Shown here: positions 24,751 to 33,158 of the stretch, in pieces
Numbering within the stretch: the stretch's first letter is position 1
Layout: each line of letters opens with the position of its first letter
Assembly (NCBI RefSeq): GCF_022458745.1
Contig: NZ_JAJJJF010000001.1
Coordinates: forward strand, 124,001 to 188,000
DNA from: Bacillus piscicola
GTDB taxonomy: Bacteria; Bacillota; Bacilli; Bacillales; Marinococcaceae
DNA: 64,000 nt
Direction: 5' to 3'
Translations under genes and position numbers: made by a program
The notes under the pieces: generated by a model
Seen by the model: only the letters and a program-made list of their open reading frames with translations
Databases searched by the model: none
What the model was told of the DNA's origin: nothing

Positions 24751-25771
24751 ACCGTTCGTGCCGGAGCTCGTGTACGTGGAACCGCGGGCGCTCGAATATC
24801 CGCTTGCGAAAGAGTTGATTCCGAAGTTTGAGAAGATGGGAATTGAAATTAGGGAGACGACCTCGCACAACCAGATTCGCAACCTGCCCGGGGAAAATCA
24901 TTTTCAAAAATATCGGAACGCTAAATCGACGTTAGTGGTCGGGGTCCGGAAGACGTTGAAATTTGATACGTCGAAACCGTCGGCGGAGTATGCGATCCCG
25001 TTTGTGACGGGGTGTATGGGGCACTGCCATTATTGTTATTTGCAAACGACGATGGGCGACAAACCGTATATTCGTACGTACGTCAACACGGAGGATATTT
25101 TCGAGGCAGCGGACGCGTATATGAAAGAGCGCGCGCCGGAGCCGACCCGTTTTGAAGCATCGTGTACGTCGGATATCGTCGGGGTCGACCACCTCACCCA
25201 TACGCTGAAAAAAGCAATCGAGTTTTTTGGGGAATCCGAGCACGGGCGACTCCGTTTTGTGACGAAATTTGCCCATGTCGATCATTTGTTGGACGCGAAG
25301 CACAATGGCCGCACTCGTTTTCGCTTCAGCATTAATGACGATTACATTATCAAGTATTTTGAGCCGGGAACGTCGCGGTTGAAGGAAAGAATTGAAGCGG
25401 CGGTGAAAATTGCGGAGGCAGGCTATCCGTTAGGCTTCATTATTGCGCCGATTTACTTGCATGACGGCTGGAAAGAAGGGTACAAAGACATGCTGGAGAG
25501 GCTGGCAAAAGAGCTGCCAGATGTGGCCAAGGAAGATCTAACCTTTGAAATGATCCAGCACCGTTTTACGAAGCCGGCGAAACGCGTGATCGAAAAAAAC
25601 TACCCGATGACGAAGCTGGAGCTTGATGAGTCGAAGCGAAAAACGAAATGGGGGCGCTACGGCATCTGGAAATACGTCTATACGGATGAAGAACAAGAAG
25701 ACATTAAGGACACGATCGGCGGCTACATTAACACCTATTTTCCAAAAGCAAAGCTCGAATATTTCACGTGA
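24743..25771 (+). CDS. splB: Spore photoproduct lyase SplB
   Basis: A 342-residue radical SAM enzyme that reverses the spore photoproduct (5-thyminyl-5,6-dihydrothymine) during germination. The cluster motif is GCMGHCHYCYL (CxxxCxxC, residues about 91-98), and the conserved Cys needed as hydrogen donor is in RFEASCTSDIVGVDHLTH. C-terminal MTKLELDESKRKTKWGRYGIWKYVY also matches the family. ATG 24743 is the start that overlaps splA. The gene demonstrates that the organism forms endospores. A terminator follows. Confidence 0.96.
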   Translation: MVKPFVPELVYVEPRALEYPLAKELIPKFEKMGIEIRETTSHNQIRNLPGENHFQKYRNAKSTLVVGVRKTLKFDTSKPSAEYAIPFVTGCMGHCHYCYLQTTMGDKPYIRTYVNTEDIFEAADAYMKERAPEPTRFEASCTSDIVGVDHLTHTLKKAIEFFGESEHGRLRFVTKFAHVDHLLDAKHNGRTRFRFSINDDYIIKYFEPGTSRLKERIEAAVKIAEAGYPLGFIIAPIYLHDGWKEGYKDMLERLAKELPDVAKEDLTFEMIQHRFTKPAKRVIEKNYPMTKLELDESKRKTKWGRYGIWKYVYTDEEQEDIKDTIGGYINTYFPKAKLEYFT

Positions 25772-25778
25772 AAGATGA

Positions 25779-25820
25779 AAAAAACTCTTCTCTGTATAGC
25801 CTGACAGTGAAGGGTTTTTT
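25779..25820 (+). terminator. Terminator of splAB
   Basis: AAAAAACTCTTC and GAAGGGTTTTTT arms at the end of splB. Confidence 0.75.
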
Positions 25821-25969
25821 CATGAGAAACTTTCATGAAAAAAACTTGTTTCACGTGGAACATACTTTCGCTTTTTCTTTTTTAGCCAAGAGAAGGGGTA
25901 TTACTTGTTTGTAAAATGGAAAGTAATGTACAATAATGAAAATAACGGCATTATCATGGAGGTGGATCT

Positions 25970-26590
25970 GTGGAAACTTCATTTTCGCAATTGGAAGATA
26001 TATTTCATCGCACGCGGGATGCGTTAAATGAATTTAAAGATATTATCACCCCGGTTATTGAGAATGCGGAAGATGACCACGAACGTTTGTATTGGCATCA
26101 CATTTATGAAGAGGAAGATCATCGGCTGGACCGGCTGGAGCATCTGCTGCCGGAGCTTGAAACGGTAAAAGGGGACAGCCATTCCTTGGAAGACAGGGAA
26201 AAGATACTTCTGCTCCAAGATATAAGCCTCGAGAAATTTGGTTTGCATAATTTCTTGGAGCATCTGGATCTTTCTCTTTATACATTTACAGATTCGGAAG
26301 CAGCGGATAAAATTCGTGAACTGCGCGACATGACCGCAGCTGATTATGAGACAACAAAAGCCTTGATGGACGAACTCAATGAAGAGTTCAAAGGCAATCT
26401 TTCTTTTAACGCTTCCGTTCCGACAGATGAGAAAGAGAACGTGAATGAGAATTTGAAGGTAGAGGCGTATGCTTCAGCTTCTCCTTCTGCGGAAGCTAAC
26501 AGTGAGCCTGACACCCCTGACAAACCTCATGAATATAGGTTGACACGCACAAAGAAGCAATTAACAGTTGGAAGTTTGAAAAATAATTAA
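25970..26590 (+). CDS. IMEF encapsulin cargo protein (iron-mineralising ferroxidase)
   Basis: A 206-residue protein from GTG 25970 (GGAGGTGG upstream). Residues 1-140 are a helical bundle rich in His/Glu: ENAEDDHERLYWHHIYEEEDHRLDRLEHLLPELE, a di-iron ferroxidase of the IMEF (Iron-Mineralizing Encapsulin-associated Firmicute) type. After a disordered Ser/Pro/Glu linker the C-terminus carries LTVGSLK, the encapsulin targeting peptide that docks into the shell. The shell gene follows 14 bases later. Known role: oxidise Fe(II) inside the compartment and build a very large mineral store. A possible Fur-like sequence, TGAAAAT-N6-ATTATCA, lies at 25937-25956 before the start. Confidence 0.93.
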   Translation: METSFSQLEDIFHRTRDALNEFKDIITPVIENAEDDHERLYWHHIYEEEDHRLDRLEHLLPELETVKGDSHSLEDREKILLLQDISLEKFGLHNFLEHLDLSLYTFTDSEAADKIRELRDMTAADYETTKALMDELNEEFKGNLSFNASVPTDEKENVNENLKVEAYASASPSAEANSEPDTPDKPHEYRLTRTKKQLTVGSLKNN

Positions 26591-26603
26591 TGGAGGTTTG
26601 ATC

Positions 26604-27452
26604 ATGGACAAAACGACAATTTACGCAGATTCCCCATTAAATAGCAGTGAATGGAATGCGCTTGATGAGACTGTTTTTGGGCATGCGAAAAAGCAACTAA
26701 TCGGCCGACGTTTTATTGATATATACGGACCACTCGGCGAAGGCGTCCAATCGGTGCCGACGGATATTTATGAAGCACCGGGGCGCGGCGGCATGAGTTT
26801 TCACGGTTCGGAAACGGAACTTTCTACACCGAAACGCCGCGTGAACCTGACCGTTCCGCTTTTGTATAAAGACTTTATTCTGTTCTGGCGCGACATTCAG
26901 CAGGCGAAAACGCTGGACAGCCCGATTGACTTTTCTGCTTCAGCGAACGCCGCGCAGCAGTGCGCACTTTTAGAAGATGACCTCATTTTTAACGGGTCTG
27001 AAGAGTTTAAGTTGAAAGGGATCATGAATGTAAAAGGCAGACTGTCGCATATTCGCAGCGACTGGATGAAGTCCGGTAATGCCTTTACAGACGTTGTGGA
27101 AGCGCGCAATAAGTTGTTGAAGATGGGACACACTGGCCCGTTTGCGCTCGTGCTCTCACCGGAATTATATGCCCTCATCCACCGTGTTCACCAAGACACC
27201 CATGTGCTTGAGATCGAGCACATTCGTGAACTAATGCCGGCAGGAGTCTTCCAATCACCGATGATTCAAGGAAACCGCGGTGTCGTGGTAGATACAGGGC
27301 AGCAGAACTTGGACCTTGCGATTGCGAGTGACTTTGATACGTCCTTTATTGATGAAGATAACATGAACTATATCTTCCGCGTATACGAATCCATCGTGCT
27401 TCGGATTAAGCGGCCAACCGCGATTTGTACATTGGAAGATCCGGACGAATAA
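26604..27452 (+). CDS. Encapsulin shell protein, IMEF type
   Basis: A 282-residue HK97-fold capsid protein: N-terminal helix NSSEWNALDETVFGHAKKQLIGRRFIDIYGPLGEGVQSV, E-loop GMSFHGSETELSTPKRRVNLTVPLLYKDFILFWRDIQ, P-domain helices, and A-domain HVLEIEHIRELMPAGVFQSPMI. Length and pairing with an IMEF cargo match the T=4, 240-subunit, 42-nm shell known from Quasibacillus thermotolerans. ATG 26604 stands seven bases after TGGAGG; TTG 26598 is less suitable. The shell packages the cargo and probably the ferredoxin encoded at 28242. Confidence 0.95.
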   Translation: MDKTTIYADSPLNSSEWNALDETVFGHAKKQLIGRRFIDIYGPLGEGVQSVPTDIYEAPGRGGMSFHGSETELSTPKRRVNLTVPLLYKDFILFWRDIQQAKTLDSPIDFSASANAAQQCALLEDDLIFNGSEEFKLKGIMNVKGRLSHIRSDWMKSGNAFTDVVEARNKLLKMGHTGPFALVLSPELYALIHRVHQDTHVLEIEHIRELMPAGVFQSPMIQGNRGVVVDTGQQNLDLAIASDFDTSFIDEDNMNYIFRVYESIVLRIKRPTAICTLEDPDE

Positions 27453-27501
27453 GAGACAGGAGAAGGGGCCTCCTCAGCCCTTTCCTCTTTTTTAAGAGTA
27501 C

Positions 27502-27541
27502 AAAAAGGACCAGACGCATAAACCAGTCTGATCCTTTTTTG
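27502..27541. terminator. Terminator between encapsulin and minus-strand gene
   Basis: AAAAAGGA-CCAGAC and GTCTG-ATCCTTTTTT arms; symmetric enough to serve both directions. Confidence 0.8.
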
Positions 27542-27569
27542 TATTTATATGTGTATAACAGGGAGTGTA

Positions 27570-28034
27570 TTATGCAATGGTGTAGACTTTCTCGTCCGGA
27601 TAAATCGCGCTGACATCGATTTCTTCCTTGGCATTTTTCAAGCCGATGTCTTGGATAAGGAGCATGGCTTCCTCGACGAAAATCGGGTTCAGGTTATCTT
27701 CATGAAGATCGCACAAGCGCTTTAAGTACTTCATTTTTTCTTGCATTTTCACTTGCTTGAATTCTTTATTACAGAGCTCGCAGATTTTCTTATGCTGCGG
27801 TTGGTGGATGAGGCTGACATCTTTGGCGTTTACGATGAGCATATTGCCTTCCTCTGTCACACAGCTGAGGGAGCAAAGAGCTGTACCGATCATCTCCACT
27901 TTGGTAATGACAATATTATGGAATTCCTCACCGGATGATAGACGCAGATAATCACTCTCAATGACACCACCAACTTTACGCTCATTCCGCAAGATACTAT
28001 GCATATCGTCAAATCCATTCACCCGTGTATTCAA
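27570..28034 (-). CDS. 154-residue hypothetical protein with CxxC, between encapsulin and ferredoxin
   Basis: Translated from TTG 28034 with AAAGGAG upstream on the minus strand. The first half (residues 10-85) looks like an all-beta Sm/LSM-like or PilZ-like fold (SGEEFHNIVITKVEMIGTALCSL...NMLIVNAKDVSLI); a CELCNKEF zinc-knuckle-like motif follows at about 93-100, then a helical C-terminus. I do not recognise the family. It is divergent from the ferredoxin gene and shares its 207-base regulatory region with a Fur-box-like site, so a link to the iron-storage compartment is plausible but not proven. Confidence 0.7.
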   Translation of the reverse strand: MNTRVNGFDDMHSILRNERKVGGVIESDYLRLSSGEEFHNIVITKVEMIGTALCSLSCVTEEGNMLIVNAKDVSLIHQPQHKKICELCNKEFKQVKMQEKMKYLKRLCDLHEDNLNPIFVEEAMLLIQDIGLKNAKEEIDVSAIYPDEKVYTIA

Positions 28035-28137
28035 CGTAACCCACTCCTTTATTTGTATGTTTTAACGTTTTGTCGACGGTACGCCGACCTATATACATGC
28101 ACGTGTGTTTATAAGTATGTTTTGATAAAATAGTTTA

Positions 28138-28152
28138 TGAAAACGATTCTCA
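28138..28152. promoter_or_regulatory. Fur-box-like palindrome in the divergent ferredoxin region
   Basis: TGAAAACGATTCTCA matches the 7-1-7 Fur consensus TGATAAT-N-ATTATCA at 11 of 14 defined positions. It lies between the divergent 154-residue gene and the ferredoxin gene of the encapsulin locus, where iron control is expected. Confidence 0.6.
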
Positions 28153-28241
28153 TTATTAATGTCATTGTAAGTGAAAATCTTTCTCAAGTCAAGGGTTAAA
28201 TTTTTAGATAAATTGAAAAATATTCCGGGAGGGGATTTTTT

Positions 28242-28625
28242 TTGAAAAAGTTAACGATCGGGTCGTTGAAGGCAGGACAGGCAGGATACAGCACGTCGAC
28301 GGTGGCGCGCGCACCGGAAGCACCGGTGAGGGCACCAGAGCGCCGGGAAACCGTACAAAAAACCGCCGTGCCGCAATTGAAAATCGAACAGCATGATAAG
28401 CAGTTTCACGTGGAAAGAGTGCCGCGGCAAACGGTGCTCGAGACGGCGCTCCAACAGAACATTCCGCTTGATTTTAAATGTAAAAAAGGAACGTGCGGCA
28501 GGTGCCGGGTGAAAGTAGAAGACGGCATGAGCCTCATCAGCACCCCGAATGACGCCGAACGAAAACGCCTGGGAACCGAATCGCAACAAGGCTTCCGGCT
28601 CGCTTGCCAGAGTGTTTTTAGCTAG
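28242..28625 (+). CDS. Encapsulin-targeted [2Fe-2S] ferredoxin
   Basis: A 127-residue protein from TTG 28242 (GGGAGGGGA upstream). The extreme N-terminus reads MKKLTIGSLK, the same targeting peptide as the IMEF cargo but at the front of the protein; an Ala/Pro/Arg linker of about 40 residues follows. The C-terminal 80 residues are a plant-type ferredoxin with cluster ligands CKKGTCGRCRV and a fourth Cys in LACQSV. A targeted ferredoxin has been described in IMEF loci and is thought to reduce the stored ferric mineral for release. It is about 0.8 kb from the shell gene with a divergent gene between. Confidence 0.92.
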   Translation: MKKLTIGSLKAGQAGYSTSTVARAPEAPVRAPERRETVQKTAVPQLKIEQHDKQFHVERVPRQTVLETALQQNIPLDFKCKKGTCGRCRVKVEDGMSLISTPNDAERKRLGTESQQGFRLACQSVFS

Positions 28626-28722
28626 ATAGAAAATGCAGGAAAAATCCTTTTAATGACGGGAAGAGTAGCTGCATATCTTATGGATAGGGGCTAACTTCGG
28701 TGTTAGGAAAGGGGCTGGCGGT

Positions 28723-29895
28723 ATGCTGCGATCGAAGCGGGTGGCAGGGGTGTCTCCTTATGTGTTTTCGGCGATTAACCGGCGGAAACAGGAGCTTGCG
28801 GATGCGGGAATGGATGTGATTGACCTGGGGATTGGCGCGCCGGATGTACCGACACCGCCGCATATTGTCAGGAAAGTAACGGAGGAATTACAAGATCCGC
28901 GGAATTTTCAATACTCGCCGTACCAGGGCTGTGCGGAATTTCGGGAAGCAGTGGCAGCATATTACCGGCGAGAGTATCAAGTAGACCTAAACCCAGAGAC
29001 AGAAATTTTAACGTTGATCGGATCAAAGGAAGGGATCGGTCATTTTTTTCCAGCGGTGCTAAACCCCGGAGATACGGTGCTTGTACCGGACCCGGGTTAC
29101 CCGCCTTATGAAACGGCCGCACAGCTTGCAGGGGTGGAAACGATTCGGATACCGCTTCAGAAAGAGAAACAGTTTGTGCTGGATGTTGCGGATATTACAG
29201 AAAGCGATGCAAAAACAGCGAAAGCATTGATCGTAAATTATCCTGCGAATCCGACAGGTGCCACGGTCGGGATTGATTTTTTTGAAAAAGCTGCCGCGTT
29301 TGCGGAAAAATATGATTTGCTTTTGATCCACGATGCTGCCTACCAACAGGTTGTGTTCGACGGATACCGGGCTCCAAGTGTGCTTGAGGCAAACACGGAC
29401 CGTGCGCGACTCCTTGAATTTGGTTCGCTCTCGAAAAGCTACAGCATGGCAGGATGGCGGATTGCATGGGCGGCCGGCTCAGCCGAAGCACTTGCCAGCT
29501 TGGCGATTGTGAAAAGTAACCTGGACACAAGCCAATTTCTGCCGATTCAAAAAGCCGCGGCACTTGCCTTAACGGGGGATCAATCTTGTGTAAAAACATA
29601 TAATCAACTCTTGGAAAAAAGAATGATCGTTATGCAAGAAGCGCTCACTCGGGTCGGGATTCGAGTGAACAAAACGCGGGGAAGCCTTTTTCTCTGGAGT
29701 AACGTACCGCCGGGTTGGGACTCAGGCAGCTTTACGGAAGCACTATTGGAACAGAAAGGCGTCATCGTCACCCCAGGGAAAGCCTTCGGGAAAACGGGAG
29801 AAGCTTTTTTCCGCGTATCCCTGACAGTAGAAGAAAAACGACTCCAAGAAGCCGCCACACGAATTGGCGCATTTCTACAAGAACACCGGGAGTGA
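28723..29895 (+). CDS. Pyridoxal-phosphate aminotransferase, class I/II
   Basis: A 390-residue fold-type I aminotransferase. Key segments: IDLGIGAPDVPTP (substrate loop), YSPYQGCAEFREAVA, the PDPGYPPYE tyrosine region, LIVNYPANPTGA, and the PLP lysine motif SLSKSYSMAGWRIAW. This pattern belongs to the AspAT/LL-diaminopimelate-like subgroup (I-gamma) of Bacillus. The amino donor and acceptor cannot be fixed from sequence. It starts with ATG, preceded by AAGGGGCTGGCGGT. It stands alone upstream of a family B repeat array. Confidence 0.9.
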   Translation: MLRSKRVAGVSPYVFSAINRRKQELADAGMDVIDLGIGAPDVPTPPHIVRKVTEELQDPRNFQYSPYQGCAEFREAVAAYYRREYQVDLNPETEILTLIGSKEGIGHFFPAVLNPGDTVLVPDPGYPPYETAAQLAGVETIRIPLQKEKQFVLDVADITESDAKTAKALIVNYPANPTGATVGIDFFEKAAAFAEKYDLLLIHDAAYQQVVFDGYRAPSVLEANTDRARLLEFGSLSKSYSMAGWRIAWAAGSAEALASLAIVKSNLDTSQFLPIQKAAALALTGDQSCVKTYNQLLEKRMIVMQEALTRVGIRVNKTRGSLFLWSNVPPGWDSGSFTEALLEQKGVIVTPGKAFGKTGEAFFRVSLTVEEKRLQEAATRIGAFLQEHRE

Positions 29896-29937
29896 AGGTT
29901 GCCTCCAAAAGCAGAGGAGCAGCAACACGAAACAGAC

Positions 29938-30155
29938 TCATAACCGGCTACATGAGACAAGAAAAGCGAAGGACACCTGGAAAAGCTGTCTCATGGCCGA
30001 CTCAAAAGACGAAAAACGGGTTGAGCTGATGTAAAAGTGGTCTTATAGAGGTTTCAAAAGACCAAAACCGGGGAGGGGCGCTGTAAAAGTGGTCTTATAA
30101 AGGGTTCAAAAGACCAAAACCAAGGAGAGCCACTGCAAAAGTAGTCTTATGACGG
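29938..30155 (+). repeat. Family B 52-bp repeat array, B4
   Basis: Four units. The first has changed arms, CATGAGAC and GTCTCATG, still complementary; the rest have AAGACCAAAACC and GGTCTTAT. It fills the gap between the aminotransferase and the ThDP enzyme genes. Confidence 0.85.
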
Positions 30156-30218
30156 GGGAATGGCGTTCGCTGACTGGATAACGTGATATTTTTCAGGTTG
30201 GAATGGGAGGGAGCAGGA

Positions 30219-31892
30219 ATGGCGGAGTTGCGGGGGATGACGAGTGCGCAGGCGATTGTGGCAAGCCTGAAGCAGGAGGGGGTACGCCACGTATTTGGTG
30301 TGCCGGGAGAAAGTTACTTGCCTCTTTTGGATGCGATCTATGAGGAACAGTCGATAACGTTTGTGTCCAACCGGCACGAGGGCGGCGCGGCATTTATGGC
30401 GGAAGGTTACGCGAAAGCGGCGAATCGGACGGCTGTTGTGATGGCGACACGTGGAGTCGGCGCCGCCAATGCATCGATCGGTGTGCATACAGCTTACCAG
30501 GATTCAACGCCGATGGTTGTGTTTCTCGGGCAGGTACACAGCAAGTTTCGCGGCCGGGAAGGCTTTCAGGAAATCGAGTTGGACCGGTTTTTTGGAGAAA
30601 TAACAAAGTGGGGCGTAGAGATCCGGGATCCGGCGCGGACGCCGGAACTTGTCCTGCGCGCTTTTCGTATCGCAACATCAGGACGGCCGGGGCCGGTTGT
30701 CGTGTCTCTCCCCGAGGATGTTCTGCCAAAAAAAGCGGACATGATATTCAGTGCGGCGGTGCAACGGCCTACACCTGCTGTCTCCAATCAAGACATCGGA
30801 AAAGCGATCAACCTGTTAGCCAAAGCGCAGCGGCCGGTGCTCATTGCCGGGGGCGGGGTGAAAGCGGCGAATGCGGAGAAAGAACTGCAATCATTCGTAG
30901 AAGAAGCCCGGATTCCGGTAGTTGCCTCGTTTCGCCGACAAGACGTACTCGCAAATGATCATCCCCACTACGTCGGTCATCTCGGTCTCGGTACCCCGAG
31001 CGTGCAACTTGAAACGGTAAGAAAAGCGGACGTCATTCTTGCTGTTGGAACCCGCCTTTCCGAAGTAACGACGCAGGACTACCGTTTGCTTAGGCCGGAG
31101 CAAATCCTTATTCATCTCGACATCGAGCCGGACATACTCGGCACCGTATACCCACCTCACCTCGGAATTATCGCCGACGCGAAAGCAGCGCTTAGCCAGT
31201 TAACGGAGCAGGCTGCCGCTTTACCAGGATGGCAGAACTGGACAGCGGAGCGAAAAAAAGTATATCAGCATAGCGTCGCCCTCTCGTCGGTAAACGAAAA
31301 ACTCGCGCCAAACGGGATCGGTTACAAGGATGTCATGGCGTTTTTCAACACTCATTGGCCGAAAAACGGGATCATCACCAATGACGCTGGAAATTTCGCC
31401 TCTTGGCTCCACCACTTTCATGTTTTCCAAGGACCAAAGAGCTATGTCGGTCCTACATCCGGCGCAATGGGCTATGGATTTCCGGCTGCGGTCGGAGCGA
31501 AGATCGCACACCCCGACCGCCCAGTCATCAGCTTTTCCGGCGACGGTGGCTTTATGATGACGATGCAGGAAATCGAAACAGCCGTCCGCTGCCAAATTCC
31601 CGTGACCTCGCTCGTTTTCAACAACCGTATGTACGGAACGATCCGCATGCACCAGGAAATACAGTACCCGGACCGCGTTGTCGGCACCATGTTAGGGGAC
31701 ATCCATATTGCACAAATCGCCGAAGCAATGGGGGCAAAAGGCCGTCGCGTTCGGACAACGGAGGAATTTGAGAAAGCCTGGACGGAAGCCAAGACAGAAA
31801 CGAAGACGCCATTTCTCATTGAAATCATGGTAAGTCCGCAGCAAGTTTCCCCTACGATGATTTTGGGAGATAAGGAAAGTGACAAATTGTGA
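30219..31892 (+). CDS. Thiamine-diphosphate enzyme, acetolactate-synthase-like
   Basis: A 557-residue ThDP enzyme with the three-domain layout of the acetohydroxyacid synthase/decarboxylase family. The catalytic Glu lies in FVSNRHEGGAAFMAEGYAKA, the central domain in RPVLIAGGGVKAAN, and the ThDP/Mg motif in SFSGDGGFMMTMQEIETAVRCQIPVTSLVFNN (GDG ... NN). ATG 30219 is behind GGGAGGG. No small regulatory IlvH-like subunit and no branched-chain amino acid genes are nearby, so it is more likely a catabolic lyase or oxalyl-CoA/sulfoacetaldehyde-type enzyme than anabolic IlvB. A bidirectional terminator follows. Confidence 0.88.
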   Translation: MAELRGMTSAQAIVASLKQEGVRHVFGVPGESYLPLLDAIYEEQSITFVSNRHEGGAAFMAEGYAKAANRTAVVMATRGVGAANASIGVHTAYQDSTPMVVFLGQVHSKFRGREGFQEIELDRFFGEITKWGVEIRDPARTPELVLRAFRIATSGRPGPVVVSLPEDVLPKKADMIFSAAVQRPTPAVSNQDIGKAINLLAKAQRPVLIAGGGVKAANAEKELQSFVEEARIPVVASFRRQDVLANDHPHYVGHLGLGTPSVQLETVRKADVILAVGTRLSEVTTQDYRLLRPEQILIHLDIEPDILGTVYPPHLGIIADAKAALSQLTEQAAALPGWQNWTAERKKVYQHSVALSSVNEKLAPNGIGYKDVMAFFNTHWPKNGIITNDAGNFASWLHHFHVFQGPKSYVGPTSGAMGYGFPAAVGAKIAHPDRPVISFSGDGGFMMTMQEIETAVRCQIPVTSLVFNNRMYGTIRMHQEIQYPDRVVGTMLGDIHIAQIAEAMGAKGRRVRTTEEFEKAWTEAKTETKTPFLIEIMVSPQQVSPTMILGDKESDKL

Positions 31893-31898
31893 AATAGA

Positions 31899-31943
31899 AA
31901 AACATCCACCCCGGATTAAAAAATAAACCAAGGTGGATGTTCT
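31899..31943. terminator. Bidirectional terminator between convergent genes
   Basis: AACATCCACC (31901-31910) and GGTGGATGTT (31932-31941) pair perfectly between the ThDP enzyme (+) and the MetE-like gene (-). Confidence 0.85.
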
Positions 31944-31965
31944 CATTGTCCTGTTTCATTACCGT

Positions 31966-33081
31966 TTATTTCCAAATATCAGCAGCAATGTCAACCACGT
32001 GCCGGAGCTTGTTCCATTGGTCCTCTTCGGTGATTAAATTCCCCTCTTCCGTAGAGGCGAATCCGCATTGCGGGCTAAGGCAGAGCTGCTCGAGCGGCAC
32101 GTATTCCGTAGCTTCAGCGACGCGCTTTTTCACCATTTCTTTATCCTCGAGCTCGGCCGTTTTTGTTGTTACCAAGCCGAGCACCACTTTTTGCTTGTTA
32201 ATAAAGCGGAGCGGTGAAAAGTCCCCGGCCCGGTCGCTGTCGAATTCCAAAAAGAACGCATCCACATTGACACGGGAAAACAATTCTTTTGCGATCGGTT
32301 CATAGTCCCCTTGGTACAGCCAATTGGACTTGAAATTTCCCCGGCAAATGTGCAGCGTCACCGCCATATCATCCGGCTTGTCCGCTAGCGCTTCTATCGT
32401 AATATCCGCGAAAATCTTCATCAATTCATCGGGGTCATACCCTTTCGCTTTGATCTTTTCCCGAAAATCCTCACTGAATAAAGCGCCCCAGCTCGTATCA
32501 TCCAACTGCAAATACCGGCAGCCCGCGTTATAAAACGCGTGAATCGCATCACGGTATGTTTGGCTGATGTCTTTCGCCGCTTCCGAAAGCGACGGATAAG
32601 CCGGGTTTTCCGCATAGACGTCACTATTGATCATACCGGAATAAAAAATCATATTCGGTCCGGGAATCGTAATTTTCGCTGTATGATCCCCAGCGAGGTC
32701 ATGTAAAAACGCGAAATGATCTAAAAAAGGATGATCCTCCGGAAACGATACCTTCGAATCAACCGCGTATACGGTCGCTTTTTTCATCGCCCCGTGAAAC
32801 AGCCCAGAAGCATCGATATCAAACGTCTTGATCCCGTTCAGCGACTGAATAAAATCCAAATGCCACCACTTACGGCGAAACTCCCCATCCGTCACGGAAG
32901 AAAGACCAATCTCCTTCTGCTTCTGCACCAACTTCTCAATCTCTTTATCCTCCACAGCCCGCAGATCCTCCAGGCTGATGTCCGCGTTCTGGTACGCCTC
33001 CCGCGCCTCTTTCAACGCCTGCGGACGCAAAAAACTACCAACATGATCCGCACGAAACGGTCCTTTTTTTCCTACACTCAT
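31966..33081 (-). CDS. MetE-type cobalamin-independent methyltransferase (YxjG/YxjH-like)
   Basis: A 371-residue TIM-barrel protein corresponding to the catalytic C-terminal half of MetE. It has FRADHVGSFLRP at the N-terminus, LQLDDTSWGALF, the zinc ligands His and Cys in TLHICRGNF, Glu in FFLEFDSDRAGDF, and Cys in LCLSPQCGF. Such short forms (B. subtilis YxjG/YxjH) methylate homocysteine or a related thiol from a non-folate donor. I start at ATG 33081, behind GGAGGAG; the longer frame begins at 33105. The region before it is a family A repeat array, so the S-box riboswitch often found in front of such genes is absent here. Confidence 0.9.
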   Translation of the reverse strand: MSVGKKGPFRADHVGSFLRPQALKEAREAYQNADISLEDLRAVEDKEIEKLVQKQKEIGLSSVTDGEFRRKWWHLDFIQSLNGIKTFDIDASGLFHGAMKKATVYAVDSKVSFPEDHPFLDHFAFLHDLAGDHTAKITIPGPNMIFYSGMINSDVYAENPAYPSLSEAAKDISQTYRDAIHAFYNAGCRYLQLDDTSWGALFSEDFREKIKAKGYDPDELMKIFADITIEALADKPDDMAVTLHICRGNFKSNWLYQGDYEPIAKELFSRVNVDAFFLEFDSDRAGDFSPLRFINKQKVVLGLVTTKTAELEDKEMVKKRVAEATEYVPLEQLCLSPQCGFASTEEGNLITEEDQWNKLRHVVDIAADIWK

Positions 33082-33158
33082 CGGGCGAACTCCTCCTTCT
33101 ACCATTCAATCCATTTTAGTGTAACATACGGAGTGAATCTGAATGGACGAAGCCAATC

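Noticed and set aside
30219-31892. Naming the ThDP enzyme ilvB
   Set aside because: No ilvH or branched-chain biosynthesis genes nearby; many catabolic ThDP enzymes share these motifs.
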